Below are positions 25,701-35,897 of a stretch of 64,000 nt of DNA, piece after piece. Source of the stretch: Ancylostoma caninum (taxonomy: Eukaryota > Nematoda > Chromadorea > Rhabditida > Ancylostomatidae); contig JBAJFG010000004.1 of the NCBI GenBank assembly GCA_037903475.1, forward strand, positions 434,001 through 498,000. Reading direction: 5' to 3'. The position numbers were made by a program, and so were the translations under genes. The notes beneath the pieces were generated by a model. That model had not been told where the DNA came from. It ran no database searches and worked only from the letters and a program-made list of their open reading frames with translations. Every line of letters begins with the position of its first letter. Position 1 is the first letter of the stretch.

Positions 25701-28407
25701 CGCACCTGCCCCGTGGTGGAAGCCACAATAATCTTTTGCAATGGAGCGCGGAATCGCGTACGAGCGCGAAATAGCTCCACCCGGGGTTTCAGGCGAACGG
25801 TGCAATTCCTGCAATATTGAATCGATCTAGCGTGCGCGACTTGCACATATGGAGTGAAACTTAGGAAATCTACCGTGATTGTTCTCCTGCGGCGAACAAT
25901 ACATACTAGTTTCACTAATTACTGCGTCTATAACTTATTACTACTACTCTGTGTTGCTGTACCGATTTACTGTGGCGGGAAAATTTTGATGTAACAGCAG
26001 GAATCGTAGAGGAACATCTCATCCACGGCTCGAATAATGTGTTAGGTCGTAAACGCCGTTCCCTTCACGATGATTGCTGAATAGAAACCGTCGGCCACTC
26101 TGCCGAAGTCAGTGCGTAGGTAAGATAGTATAGGGGTCGCAGGACGACAGATCAATGATAAAGAAAAAAAAACACAACGTACTCTCCCCCCCCCCCCATT
26201 GCTTCTTCGCTTTGTTCCTCTAAATACGTAGGGGTGGTTTGAAATATCGGACCTGTGCTTCACCCTGGTCATAATTAATTTAATCCGATACGAAACAATT
26301 AGTGAAGAACCCTCGGCAGGTTTAGAAATGTAAGGGAGGAGAGAGGGATGGCAAAATCGGTACCCAGAATTTTTTTATTCTGAGCGCTTCGCTTAGCGTA
26401 GTGATAAAATGTGCGTGTGTACATTTTCTATATTCTCATGTAATACGGGAGCACACGTAATTTGGCAATGACAGGTCAATTTTAAAAATTTTGCATGGTT
26501 TCAATTCTCGTTCTGGTTGGGTTGATCTTGGTGAATTTCCAACAAAACGATGATTTATAACCTTTAAAAATCGGGATAATTGAATTATGTTTCAGAAACG
26601 TTTATGAAAGAATAATTGGAAATCCGTGAAATATCTTTCCTGGTACATAAATTGGACGTGTGAAACAGCATCATCACAACATTTTTCCAGATCCGTAGTG
26701 GATAGTTTCTCATTCGATAGGTTGCAGAATAAATTTATGCTCGAAAAAAACAGGATGAGATTGAAATTCCAGACAGAACTCCCTTGCCGAAAACGAACCG
26801 TTTGGGAAAAACCTTTGAAAGCTATATTTTATGATTTGGTGCTCTCCGTCAGTGGTTACCATGCGCCTCATCATTTCTGCCTCAGGTGGGGCTTGGATGG
26901 CGATAACATATCCCCATTTTGGACAACCCCTTTTTGGTCTCCACTGAGACTGGGTTTAATCCGATTCTCCCGATTTCTGATTTCTAACGAACTCATTTGA
27001 ACACAGCTGCCAAGATATTTAGACCAGCTGCAATGTCAAAATTCGGCGAGAGAGTGGAGTGGGTTGGCTGAACTACTCACAGGATATTATTCATGAAGTG
27101 ATCAGCTGATCGCGACTTCATCTCATCTATCGGATGCAGGCCGACAGCAACGAGAAATTCAACCTACGTTGAGACCCCATCTGTAGAGCTTATTTATTTC
27201 CTGAGTGACTAAAAATCTCCTTATGGACGGAAAAATTTCTTTGCACAACATTGCAGTCTGCTGCGTAGATCCAGCTGTGCTACTAACACCCTGACATTCT
27301 GTTTTAGAGCTTTCGCACAGGAGCACCGAGGAAAGAATCACGCTTAACATCACAACGAATGGTGAAACCTATCAAACTTACAATAAGTGCAATGGGCGTT
27401 TACCATAGAGTGGACCGTCAAGTGCTCACCTTTTTGATGCCGAGATGTTCAACTGCATATTTTGCAGCCACCGCCACATTATTGAACACACAGTATCCTT
27501 GGGGAACTCTTCCAAAGGCGTGGTGACCTGGTGGACGAACAATTGCAAAGGAATTCCCTACTCTGCAATATGAACAACCAAGGTAGGGCTTATCGACACC
27601 TATCTTTTGGAGAAAAAGACAGATAAAATAGTGAAATCTGTATGGCTCAAAGTGCCTGAAAATCTGAAGCTAGCTACCTGCCCTCAATGTTCGCCTTCAC
27701 CAGCTCTATCGTACCTCCGGCAGCAACACGAGCTGCTTGTGCACTTTTCGGACATAACCAGAGAATCTCTTTGTCTCTAAATTTTCCGTCTTGGAATTCA
27801 TCGAAGAGAATGAAAACCAGTCGCTACCTGCAATACTCTTCACACTCTTCATCGGTTGAGAGCGCATCCAGTTCCCGCACAAGATCTCCTGGATGATTGA
27901 GCATGAGTTCAGCATCAGTAGCCTCTCGAGCGTCCACCTAAACCTGAGGAACTTCACCATTTCATCTTTGATTGACATCCCAGCTCTTCTGCATGCCCTG
28001 GCTGAGCATTTCCGCTTCCAAACTTGGTGGATCCTTGTCTTTCGAGCAAGAAAACACTATTCTTCGAATGTCTTGAGATTTTTTCCACTTCAGCTGCTAA
28101 AGTTCTGACATTTGCACAAACGGCAGCATTCTTCTCCAAAGTGAAACCCCGTTCTTAGCGGTTTAATCAGTTCAGCGAAAGAGCATTGGTGCATTTCAAT
28201 CGTTTCTCAGATTCATCTGATATGAAAACTGTTCGTCTCTTCAGAACTGTGGCTCACCTTTACTGCTCCTTTCAAGAGACCATCATGTTCTAGGCGGTTA
28301 TGGATGTGAACCATTCGCTCAGGACGTTCCTGCATTGTTTCATCGTACGCACACTCGTGCTCCAACATTCGCTCATCGTAGACATAGCCAAAAGGGAGGT
28401 CACTCAT
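22758..28407 (-). CDS. Class II histone deacetylase, single catalytic domain
   Basis: Twelve exons join in phase to 522 residues: 28407-28258, 27937-27828, 27776-27678, 27562-27430, 25333-25183, 25129-25023, 24966-24887, 24777-24654, 23539-23405, 23346-23292, 23235-22909, 22855-22758. The protein is a Zn-dependent lysine deacetylase of the HDAC6/HDAC10 branch. Visible motifs: YVYDERMLEHEC at the N-terminus; RPPGHHA (129-135) with the paired active-site histidines; VDFDYHAGNGT (168-178) with metal ligands D171 and H173; SAGFD (255-259) with ligand D259; LEGGYY (297-302) with catalytic Tyr301. All expected catalytic residues are present. His174 of the usual HHGNGT is Ala, but that position is not a metal ligand. 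Residues 319-522 form a C-terminal extension I do not recognise. The start lies 2 bases after a CAG acceptor, so this is a one-domain enzyme, shorter than two-domain HDAC6. Intron 6 uses a GC donor. Confidence 0.92.
25654..25720. repeat. Double hairpin in HDAC intron 4
   Basis: TCCACCACAGGGCAGGTGCG pairs with the inverted CGCACCTGCCCCGTGGTGGA. The enclosed bases contain a second, smaller hairpin (AAGGGTGCG with CGCACCTT). The whole 67-bp unit is a self-complementary insert in the 2.1-kb intron 25334-27429. It is probably a tiny inverted-repeat transposon. Confidence 0.7.
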
Positions 28408-28412
28408 CCCTG
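28408..28412 (-). promoter_or_regulatory. Likely spliced-leader acceptor of the HDAC gene
   Basis: On the minus strand CAATTTCAG is followed by GG and then the ATG. A 3' splice site 2 bases before the start, with no upstream coding exon found, suggests trans-splicing. The alternative is an unseen 5' exon. Confidence 0.55.
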
Positions 28413-28850
28413 AAATTGTGGGTATGCGCACCTGATGAGTGACGAATTTCGAAGCTTGTAATGGAGATCATACTTGTGCAATGAGAGGCTAGGAGGTGGA
28501 TAATCCACTAATTCACAATGCAGAAAAGAAGAAAAAGGAATGAGTCAATGTCTTAGAGGTACATATATGCTGCGTTTTTTGCACATCAATTTTCGAATTA
28601 CTGTGTTTACCTGTATCATTTATTCAATGTTTGTATTGTTGCATGCCATTTTCGAGCATATTTAATGGTCTTCCGTTTTTTGAATTTCGTTCGTTTCATA
28701 TCTCATTCCATACTAATTTCAGACCGAATATCCAAGATGCCCTCATTCTAATGCAATTTCCGCTTCGGAAAATGTTTTGGAGGCTCATCTTAGCTCAACC
28801 ACTCCGAAGAATGTCTGCAGTTACTGCGAAGGACGAATTTCGATTTATAT

Positions 28851-28955
28851 ATTACAAATACATTGAACCTGTTCAACAATTGGATGTCTCACAAAGTGTG
28901 TTCTACGGAACGTTGTGGACATCCAATTGTTGAACTGGTTCACTGTATTTGTAAT
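28851..28955. repeat. Long perfect-arm hairpin (38-bp stem)
   Basis: Bases 28851-28888 and the reverse complement of 28918-28955 match at 36 of 38 positions, beginning ATTACAAATACA and ending CAATTGGATGTC. The loop is 29 nt. The unit is intergenic, about 0.45 kb upstream of the HDAC start. It could be a tiny MITE or a small-RNA precursor. Confidence 0.8.
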
Positions 28956-28959
28956 AACA

Positions 28960-29860
28960 TATTCTCATTCTGTATTAAAAAGTATATTGTATTATATGTA
29001 GCTATGCCAATTTCCCTCACATGAGTTATTCATGAGTTAGTAATGAACATTTGCCATCGTAGTCACGACTTGATCAAAGGAAGGCTCGTTCTTGCGCCGC
29101 CAAAGCAGCTCCGCAGAGATTTCTCTGCTCTTGAGCTTCTTTTCAGTGGTTAATTCGTGAGACATCCATTGATTCATCTTATTCATCTTAGTTTTGACAA
29201 GTGTTTGGCGACGGTCGATAATGACACTAAAAATTCTCCGGCTACCCATGAAGAGCATTTCGTGGCTCCCATTCCACCAGTAACTTCAAGCAGTCGATTT
29301 AACGGATCTTACTTCGACCCGATTCATCTTTCTTCCGTTCAAGCTTGAACTCATGAAGCAAAATGAATGAATCGCTCCTTGAGGGTATCATGGGCATTAT
29401 ACATGAAGTTAGCCAAGAATGAGATTTGAAACAAATGAAGGTCAAGGAAAGAACATCCATTAGAAATGCTTCAAATTGTTATACAACAATGTGATCATTG
29501 AGTGAATAGTACACAAAAAACAGCAGATTGTATCGTGCACATCAATCCGGAAAAGGCCCAGCATTCAACAGACTGAGAGGCACGAGGAAAGCGGTTCGGA
29601 GTCGCCTCCAACAAATGTGCTCCGACATTCGCTGGGAAGCGTGGCTAACTTTCCGGTGAAACCCTGACCTCGTCCCCCACACGGAAATAGGGCCGTGCGT
29701 GCCATTCTCTATTTTTTTCTCAAGGCACACATAGCAATAATAGACAGTGTTCACCTGGTTTCGGAAGGGCCGGTAGTACGGCACCGTCAGTGAGGGTTTA
29801 TCCAGGCTGCACAAAACAAGAACGACTGTGTCAATGATCTCTACTTAAACGCAAGCACGT
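28960..29860. other. Gene-free stretch
   Basis: No recognisable coding or repeat feature. The minus-strand frame at 29814-29542 is open but matches no family I know. Confidence 0.35.
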
Positions 29861-29919
29861 TTGCATCGGAAGCCTCGACGGAGGATCTGATTGTGCAGGC
29901 CACGAAGATCAGGTACGTT

Positions 29920-31475
29920 ATGGGAAGACAAGACTGAGATAACATGGGAGTGCAAGATGAAAGCCGGAGCTCCGCTGACAGCATCGTCCTCATGACGCCA
30001 ATCATTACGCGTTTGGAAAGATCTTTCTTCAACTGAATGTGACGAAGACGAAGTCCATAAAAAACGGACTTGCTCCGGATGCCCTATTCTTGCTCAACCG
30101 AACAACCATATTCAAATGCTCTATCTACGCATATCTAGGTTCGGAAGTCAACGTGATGAATGATCTCGCTCCAGAGCTGGGCAGGAGGAAGAGGGTAGCT
30201 TATAGAACTTACAAGAGCATCAGGGACGTAGTAAAGAGAACGAAGAACACCAGGTTCTGTGCCCATTCTGCCTGCTTCAACGTACGCCTCAGAAACTTGG
30301 GCGTTATTTAAAGGCAGCACACGTTGAGATTCTCGAGTCCGAGTTAAAGTCCGAGTGGTGACGCATACTGGCAGTGCATCATAATTGTTAAAGGCAGCAC
30401 TCATGGAAATTCTCACTTCTGCGGGCCGCTGGACAATCGCAACACTAAGTCGAACCACCGACCGAACAGACGCCTCTATACTTGCGAAGATACTGCCGTG
30501 GACACATCTGCCGTTCTGCACATTAAGGTTTCGTCGCGCCAACTAACGCCTTTGACAGGGTGTGAGCATGTGGTTCAGCGGAGGCTCGTTTATGGAATTC
30601 GTACCGTTTGCATGGGGATAACATAGTGCTTCTGCCTCACGCAATTGGAGGCAGTGTGGAGGGGGTGTGGAGCGTTACACCTGGAGTGGGCGGCGCTGAC
30701 GGCCTCTGTAATTGGCCGATAGGGTGAAATGACCAGCCGTAGAGTTCGGCCGCATCCCCTTTCCAGGTATAACGAACCATACCAGAACACGGAGTTCCGC
30801 CTTGCGTCAACAGTCGGAAATCAGGGGCGCTGTTTATGCCAAGTTAAAGGCAAGTTCCGGGCAAAATTCCATATCCCGAATTTCTATTGAATGCGTAGCA
30901 CGGCGGCGCCTTGGTCGAAAACTATAGAAAAATCTCTGCAAAAGTCCCACAACAAACGCCTTCCATCGATCAATTTCGGTACTGCGTTTGCAGGTTTGCG
31001 GCGTCCGTGCTTCCGAACGACTTTATACGGCGTGTCCTACATGCCGTCTATTGTAGTGTCGTAGGAAAAAATTCATATTCAAAGGACCGGTGGTCCGCTT
31101 GATGGGGTGGGGAAGATTTCGCGAAGTGTACGTTAGGTTGTATGTAGCTGGGCGTCCATCGTTGTTCAGTACGCTCTCGCGCAGCCTTCGTAGGTTGGAG
31201 CGCGTTTTATCACGGCTACAGTAGCCCTCGGACGTTTTGTCCCATGTCTAGCGATAGAACTTATACCGAGGTCTCAAACTTGTGATGGGTGCTACACATA
31301 TGGTTTGAACTCCAGAGAGCAAGAAACGTGTGTGGGCGTGATTTTGACCGGACCTTGCCTTTAAGATTCGATGCTCAGACTTCCACAAAGAATGATAGGG
31401 GCTGGAATTCACTGGACAAGTGTGGCACATGAGAGGGACAAATGGAAGGATTGCTGGCAAGCGCATTGGTATACT
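29920..31475 (+). pseudogene. Broken RTE-type LINE reverse transcriptase, interrupted by MITEs
   Basis: Fragments of one non-LTR reverse transcriptase lie in order on the plus strand. Around 29930-30010 is DSIVLMTP, where the family has the catalytic ADDIVL; the first catalytic Asp is kept and the second reads Ser. At 30110-30270 are the conserved blocks NDLAPELGRRKR and DVVKRTKNTR, typical of RTE elements. At about 31365-31475 is the C-terminal signature IHWTSVAHERDKWKDCW. Frames shift several times and stops occur. Between 30308 and about 30620 the sequence is replaced by pieces of the TTAA MITE family, so MITEs inserted into an already resident LINE. No endonuclease domain is visible; the copy is 5' truncated. 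Confidence 0.85.
30312..30620. mobile_element. TTAA MITE fragments, two left ends in tandem
   Basis: TTAA followed by AGGCAGCACACG at 30308-30323 and again TTAA followed by AGGCAGCACTCATGG at 30388-30406 are two left ends about 80 bp apart. The second continues with good similarity to 34356-34600, then stops near 30620 without a right end. They sit inside the LINE remnant. Confidence 0.7.
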
Positions 31476-31479
31476 CGAA

Positions 31480-34350
31480 GATCAGCGGGAATCAAGGTGA
31501 GGCTAGTTTGTGTGGGTGGCTCACCCAGCAGAGCTCCGTGGTTTCTCAATGAACCCGCAAAACTTTGGACCTTCCTGGGAACTTTGCAGAAAGCCCAAGA
31601 CGGATCTGGCTTTAACTGTGTGAGCGCCTGCGTCTGTGTCTGAGCTCGGGCTCTCCAAGACTCTGCTGCTATCAAAGGAATAATCTTTGCAATGAATAAT
31701 AGAATTTATGTGCGCGAGTGAATTACAAACAGACACTAACCATCAGTTTTCTCAACTTCCTCTCCTCATTGTATCAGACAGTTATTACAGGGCCAGACAT
31801 ATTACATTACAATGATTATTTTTGTCCAAAGGCTGTGGCGCAATGTGTAGAAGTTTCGCTTTACATATATATAAAATATAAAGCATAATGTTCGGGATTA
31901 AATAGGAGTCAAGTAGAGAATAACTGTCAGGTCGACAAACGAATCAAGCTTTTTCGCAGTTTTCGCAGTGTGGAAGGTGCGGAACACAGCCTCGTTGCGG
32001 ATAAGAACCAGTTTGTTGCAATCTTATCAAAGCAAGAGTTGTAGACAGAGTGGACCCCGTGTAGCTGATGCAGCACGTTTGTTGGCGATTACGATCAGAA
32101 GAAATTAGCTCCTTATATGTATGCCGACGCCATGGAGAAAACAACTATAGATGCAGGAGTCCGATAAACTAGAAGTAAAAAGACAGGTTGATTTGTGAGT
32201 ACGCAACAGAAAATGTGTATCCATCGTAAAGTTGGCGCACAAACAAATGCCAACCCATATCTAATCTATGTTCGAAGGAGACAACAACGCTGCTGATAGG
32301 CTTTGTTTTTTTTTGTGTTCAGTCGAGTTAGCATAGACACGGAGAAGAGTTTTCTACATGACTTCCAATAGCAGGTGTTTTCATTCTTGATGAAAACGTG
32401 GGCGAAAATATTAGGTTGTTACACATATACAGGGTATTGACCACCTTTTGTGACACATGAATTACATAGAAAATCGAAATTGGATAGAAGATCAAGTGTG
32501 ACCATTCTGTTGCCTAAAATCTCAACAACAATGTGAAACTAAGGCATACATTTATTCAGTCTGTTTTATCTCGATTTTCGCCAGTTGTCAACAGACAAGA
32601 CGGGAGAAGGCTTCACTACGGCGTTGCAGGTAGCCATCTTTGACTTTATTCAGAGTTTTCTTTCTGAGAAGCTTTTGTGGAATGGAAAAGTGCTAAGAAA
32701 TAGCATATGCTAAGCCACCACAAATTCACTAACGAAAAGTACCAGCTACTCCTGTCTGTGCGATGATTCGACATTGCTTCCGTATTTGTTAGCGGTGCAG
32801 AATAGGTTCCTATCATTCATTATGTGTGGTTCTAGCGCCAAAACCAGCATGTGGCCCAAAAAATGGTACAGCGGAAGCGCATTGTCCGTAGGATCAATTA
32901 TAGGTTCAGAAGTTGGCCGCTCCTTTTCTAAGAAGATTTTTCTACAACGTAAAGACAGCGAAGGAGGGTTGCACTAGAAACCATTCTTGAGCCATTCAGT
33001 TCCAAGTTTTACTGTTCACCTTACTCCTCCAGTTTTGAAACGTTGGATAGTACCACGTGTGCACTGTGAAAAAGCGTGCATGTGCTACACCGGACCGCAG
33101 TACAAAGTCGCGTGTGGATCGTTCAGAAGAAACAAAGGATGAAATCCACGACGGTCCTTACGACGCATTGCTTATGTCTTTCCTTGTGTTTTCCGCAGAG
33201 CTGCTCCCAGGAGTGGAGATAAAATGAGACGGGTATAGTCTCGTATTGTTCGCCATATTGTTTTCTCTATGCTGTAAAGAAATTCGTCACATTTATACGA
33301 AATGCTGAGATTTTCAAGAGCCATTTCAAGCGGTCAGTATTTTTCACGCACCCTGTACATACCCTGTACATAGATTCTCGCTACATTTTCGGAGGTTTTC
33401 AATGGGTGACTCTCATCAACATAAATTCTAATACCTTGGAATATGTTACCTTGCGACCTTCATTTGTATGTAGCGTGTTTCCGGCTTTGTTACAAGAATT
33501 TGGAGGGTATTATCATGAATCTTTCCACGAGGCAAACTAGTAAGCTTCAGTTTCACGAGTGTTAATTGGACCATAACGCCCCACGAGCTTAACGGGAATT
33601 GTGCAGGGCAGTCTCGGGGTTATTCTTATTCTGTTCAGCGCATTTGCACTCATTCTGGAGCCACTTTGCACATGAGCACCCGAAGACCGGGAAAAGAAGG
33701 ATCTTGCGCTATGTTTTTGAGCGACTACGAATTGAAGTACTTGCATTGCGGCAAGCCACATCGACCGTTTGCCTAGGCACTGGAAATCACACCATTTTGA
33801 CTGCCTCCAGCGCGTCCTCATCTTGATGATCGAACCCTTTGGGGGAAACGAAGACCTCAGGGTTTCCAATCGCACATCATGCAGTCCAGAAATGGATGCT
33901 ACCGCCAGTCATCAAATTACAAAAGCGTTCGATTAGAGAGAACCGAAATACCGAGAAACCTGTAATACTATGTACTCGACTTCGTTCTTCGGCTCGTAGC
34001 TCACTGAATTCAACCAAGGCGGAAAATGGCAGAAGACCTCCAGCAGTTAAAATCTCTATTGATGCTTCTGGTGTTTAACTTTTTATAGCCTCTTTTTTTT
34101 TCGCTGAAATTTTCGAAAATGATAATCTAGCATTGTCATGCGAGCTGTTCTGAAATCGGTGCTAATCTTGCTCTCCGTGTGGTTTACTTTATTTCCATTT
34201 TCATTTTCACTACTGTTTGCTGTTAGAGTCTGTGTACAGTTTCATTGTACAGAAGATGTCAGAAGCGATGAATTTGTCAGAACACAAATAAACGTCAACG
34301 GGGTTGTCGGAACTCTCATTACTTGGGATTTTTTTTTCGGAGTTGAGCCC
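31480..34350. other. Gene-free stretch
   Basis: No coding region recognised. TACAGGGTATTGACCACC at 32431 and an inverted TACAGGGTGCGTGAAAAATA at about 33331-33358 (with a neighbouring duplicate CCCTGTACA) may be the worn ends of a mariner-type element, but the interior shows no transposase. Confidence 0.35.
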
Positions 34351-34355
34351 CTTAA

Positions 34356-34778
34356 AAGCAGCACTCACGGAAATTTTCACTTCTAAAATGGGTCGCTTAC
34401 CATGCAGCCGGCCGCTGGACAATCGCAGCAATAAGTTGAACACCTTGAATGGCCACCTACCTGCGAAGATACTGCCGTGGACACATATGCCGCTCTGGAC
34501 ATTAGGGTTCCATCGCGCCAACTAACGCCTTTGACAGGGTGTGTGCATGTGGTTCAGCGGGGGCGTGTCTATGAAATTCGTACCATTTGCAGGGTTCCCT
34601 GCCGGGACCCACCACGGAACACTCGTCCGCGCTGTGGACGCACATGGAATACCGCCATCTTTTTTCTGTGTTTTTCGCGTGTTTCACGCTACGTCATCGT
34701 TGTCAATGAGTTCATCGTCCCTAAAAACCCCGACATACCGCGAAATCTTCAACCCAAAAATTTTCGTGAGTGCTGCCT
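34356..34778. mobile_element. TTAA-flanked MITE, best-preserved copy
   Basis: The element lies between TTAA at 34352-34355 and TTAA at 34779-34782. It begins AAGCAGCACTCACG and ends with the inverted CGTGAGTGCTGCCT. It is about 423 bp with no open transposase. TTAA duplication is the hallmark of piggyBac-like insertion, though the terminal bases are not the classical CCC. Copies lie at 13124-13493, 15805-16220 and 30312-30620. Confidence 0.85.
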
Positions 34779-34859
34779 TTAAGGTAAAGAGGCGCACGGT
34801 TCCTAGGCAAAATATTAGAGACGGAGGCTCGGTCCTTAATACTGTAGGAGGTGGTGCCT

Positions 34860-35890
34860 TCTAGCGTTTGGAGCACTTGTCCGTTAAATGGCACCATTCC
34901 CCTTTTTTGTCCCCAAATTTCAAATGCAAAATTTTTTCGAAACTTCGTTTAGGGGGTTGTTTGACAAACTGACAAGATCACGAATATCATTCTCGTTTCT
35001 TATAATAACCCCATTTTTGTAAGGTTACTATAGTTGTGCGGTGTGGTATCCCTCAGAATCTTTCAAAAATTTGCATAGAGAGGTTATTTCTTTATTGATC
35101 ATGGTTATACATAGTATCCGTTCTGTACCGTAAACCCGTTTTTACACGATTATAGTGACAGTATCGCAGCAGATTTGGGGTAAACGCAATTTTCGATAGG
35201 AAAATGGCAATTTCATAGGAATTATACTTGATGCTCGTGATCAGCACATGAAACCCCTTCATGCGAAGTTTCGGAAAGTCCTGTGATATGCCGTATGCTA
35301 CCGTACACGCCTACCGTAGCCCCGCAAAAATCATGATGCGGTGCAAAAGGGGTATGAACGGCGTGCCTCCATGGACAAAGCTTCAGCGAAAATTTTGATT
35401 TTGATATCATGGGCCGAAGAAGTGAGATAGTGCCCGCTATCCGCTATCCGTTATCCGGTCATTTTTAGTCAATCCGTCATCGCCCTTGTAACCTGGGTCG
35501 TGGGAGATCTCGTATCCACTCACCTCCGCCTCCCCTCGATGCCAAATCGCAGATGGTCATTTTGAAGGACGCATGATTTGTCGTTGCTTGGGTCCCGCAA
35601 CGACCGGCGAGTTAATGGGCGGTCATCCTCGCTGCGGCGGTCTGCTGATGATCAATCGATGGGCTGCCGCATTCGAGGTGAGATTAATTGATTATTGATG
35701 GGGGTTGATCTAGGCTTGAGCCCGTACGTCCGGAGCATCCTAGCGCCACCCGATAGCCCGCGTCTGGGGTCGAGGGCCAGTTAATTCGCCGAAGCACGTT
35801 TAGGAGACCGTTGATTGGATGATCCATCGCTCATTTCATGGTATCGAGTGGTGAGATGGATCTTGGCAGGCCTGACCGATCTCTATGTGA
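34860..35890. other. Intergenic repeat-like sequence upstream of patr-1
   Basis: 35433-35485 has repeated GCTATCC/GTTATCCG words shared with 18340-18420. 35500-35880 is unusually GC-rich, with orderly G/A-rich phrases that read like part of a dispersed repeat or LINE untranslated region. No coding potential is recognised. Confidence 0.35.
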
Positions 35891-35897
35891 CGATTAC

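Noticed and set aside
25206..25814. 202-residue minus-strand open frame
   Set aside because: It overlaps HDAC exon 5 in another frame; the exon frame encodes the conserved VDFDYHAGNGT block, so the long ORF is a shadow plus intron.
32431..33358. Mariner element defined by TACAGGGT at both ends
   Set aside because: The ends match for only about 8-10 bases and the interior shows no transposase or long inverted repeat.
35500..35880. Ribosomal RNA-like GC-rich tract
   Set aside because: It reads like conserved structured sequence at first glance, but no recognised rRNA core motif is present and it is more likely a dispersed repeat.
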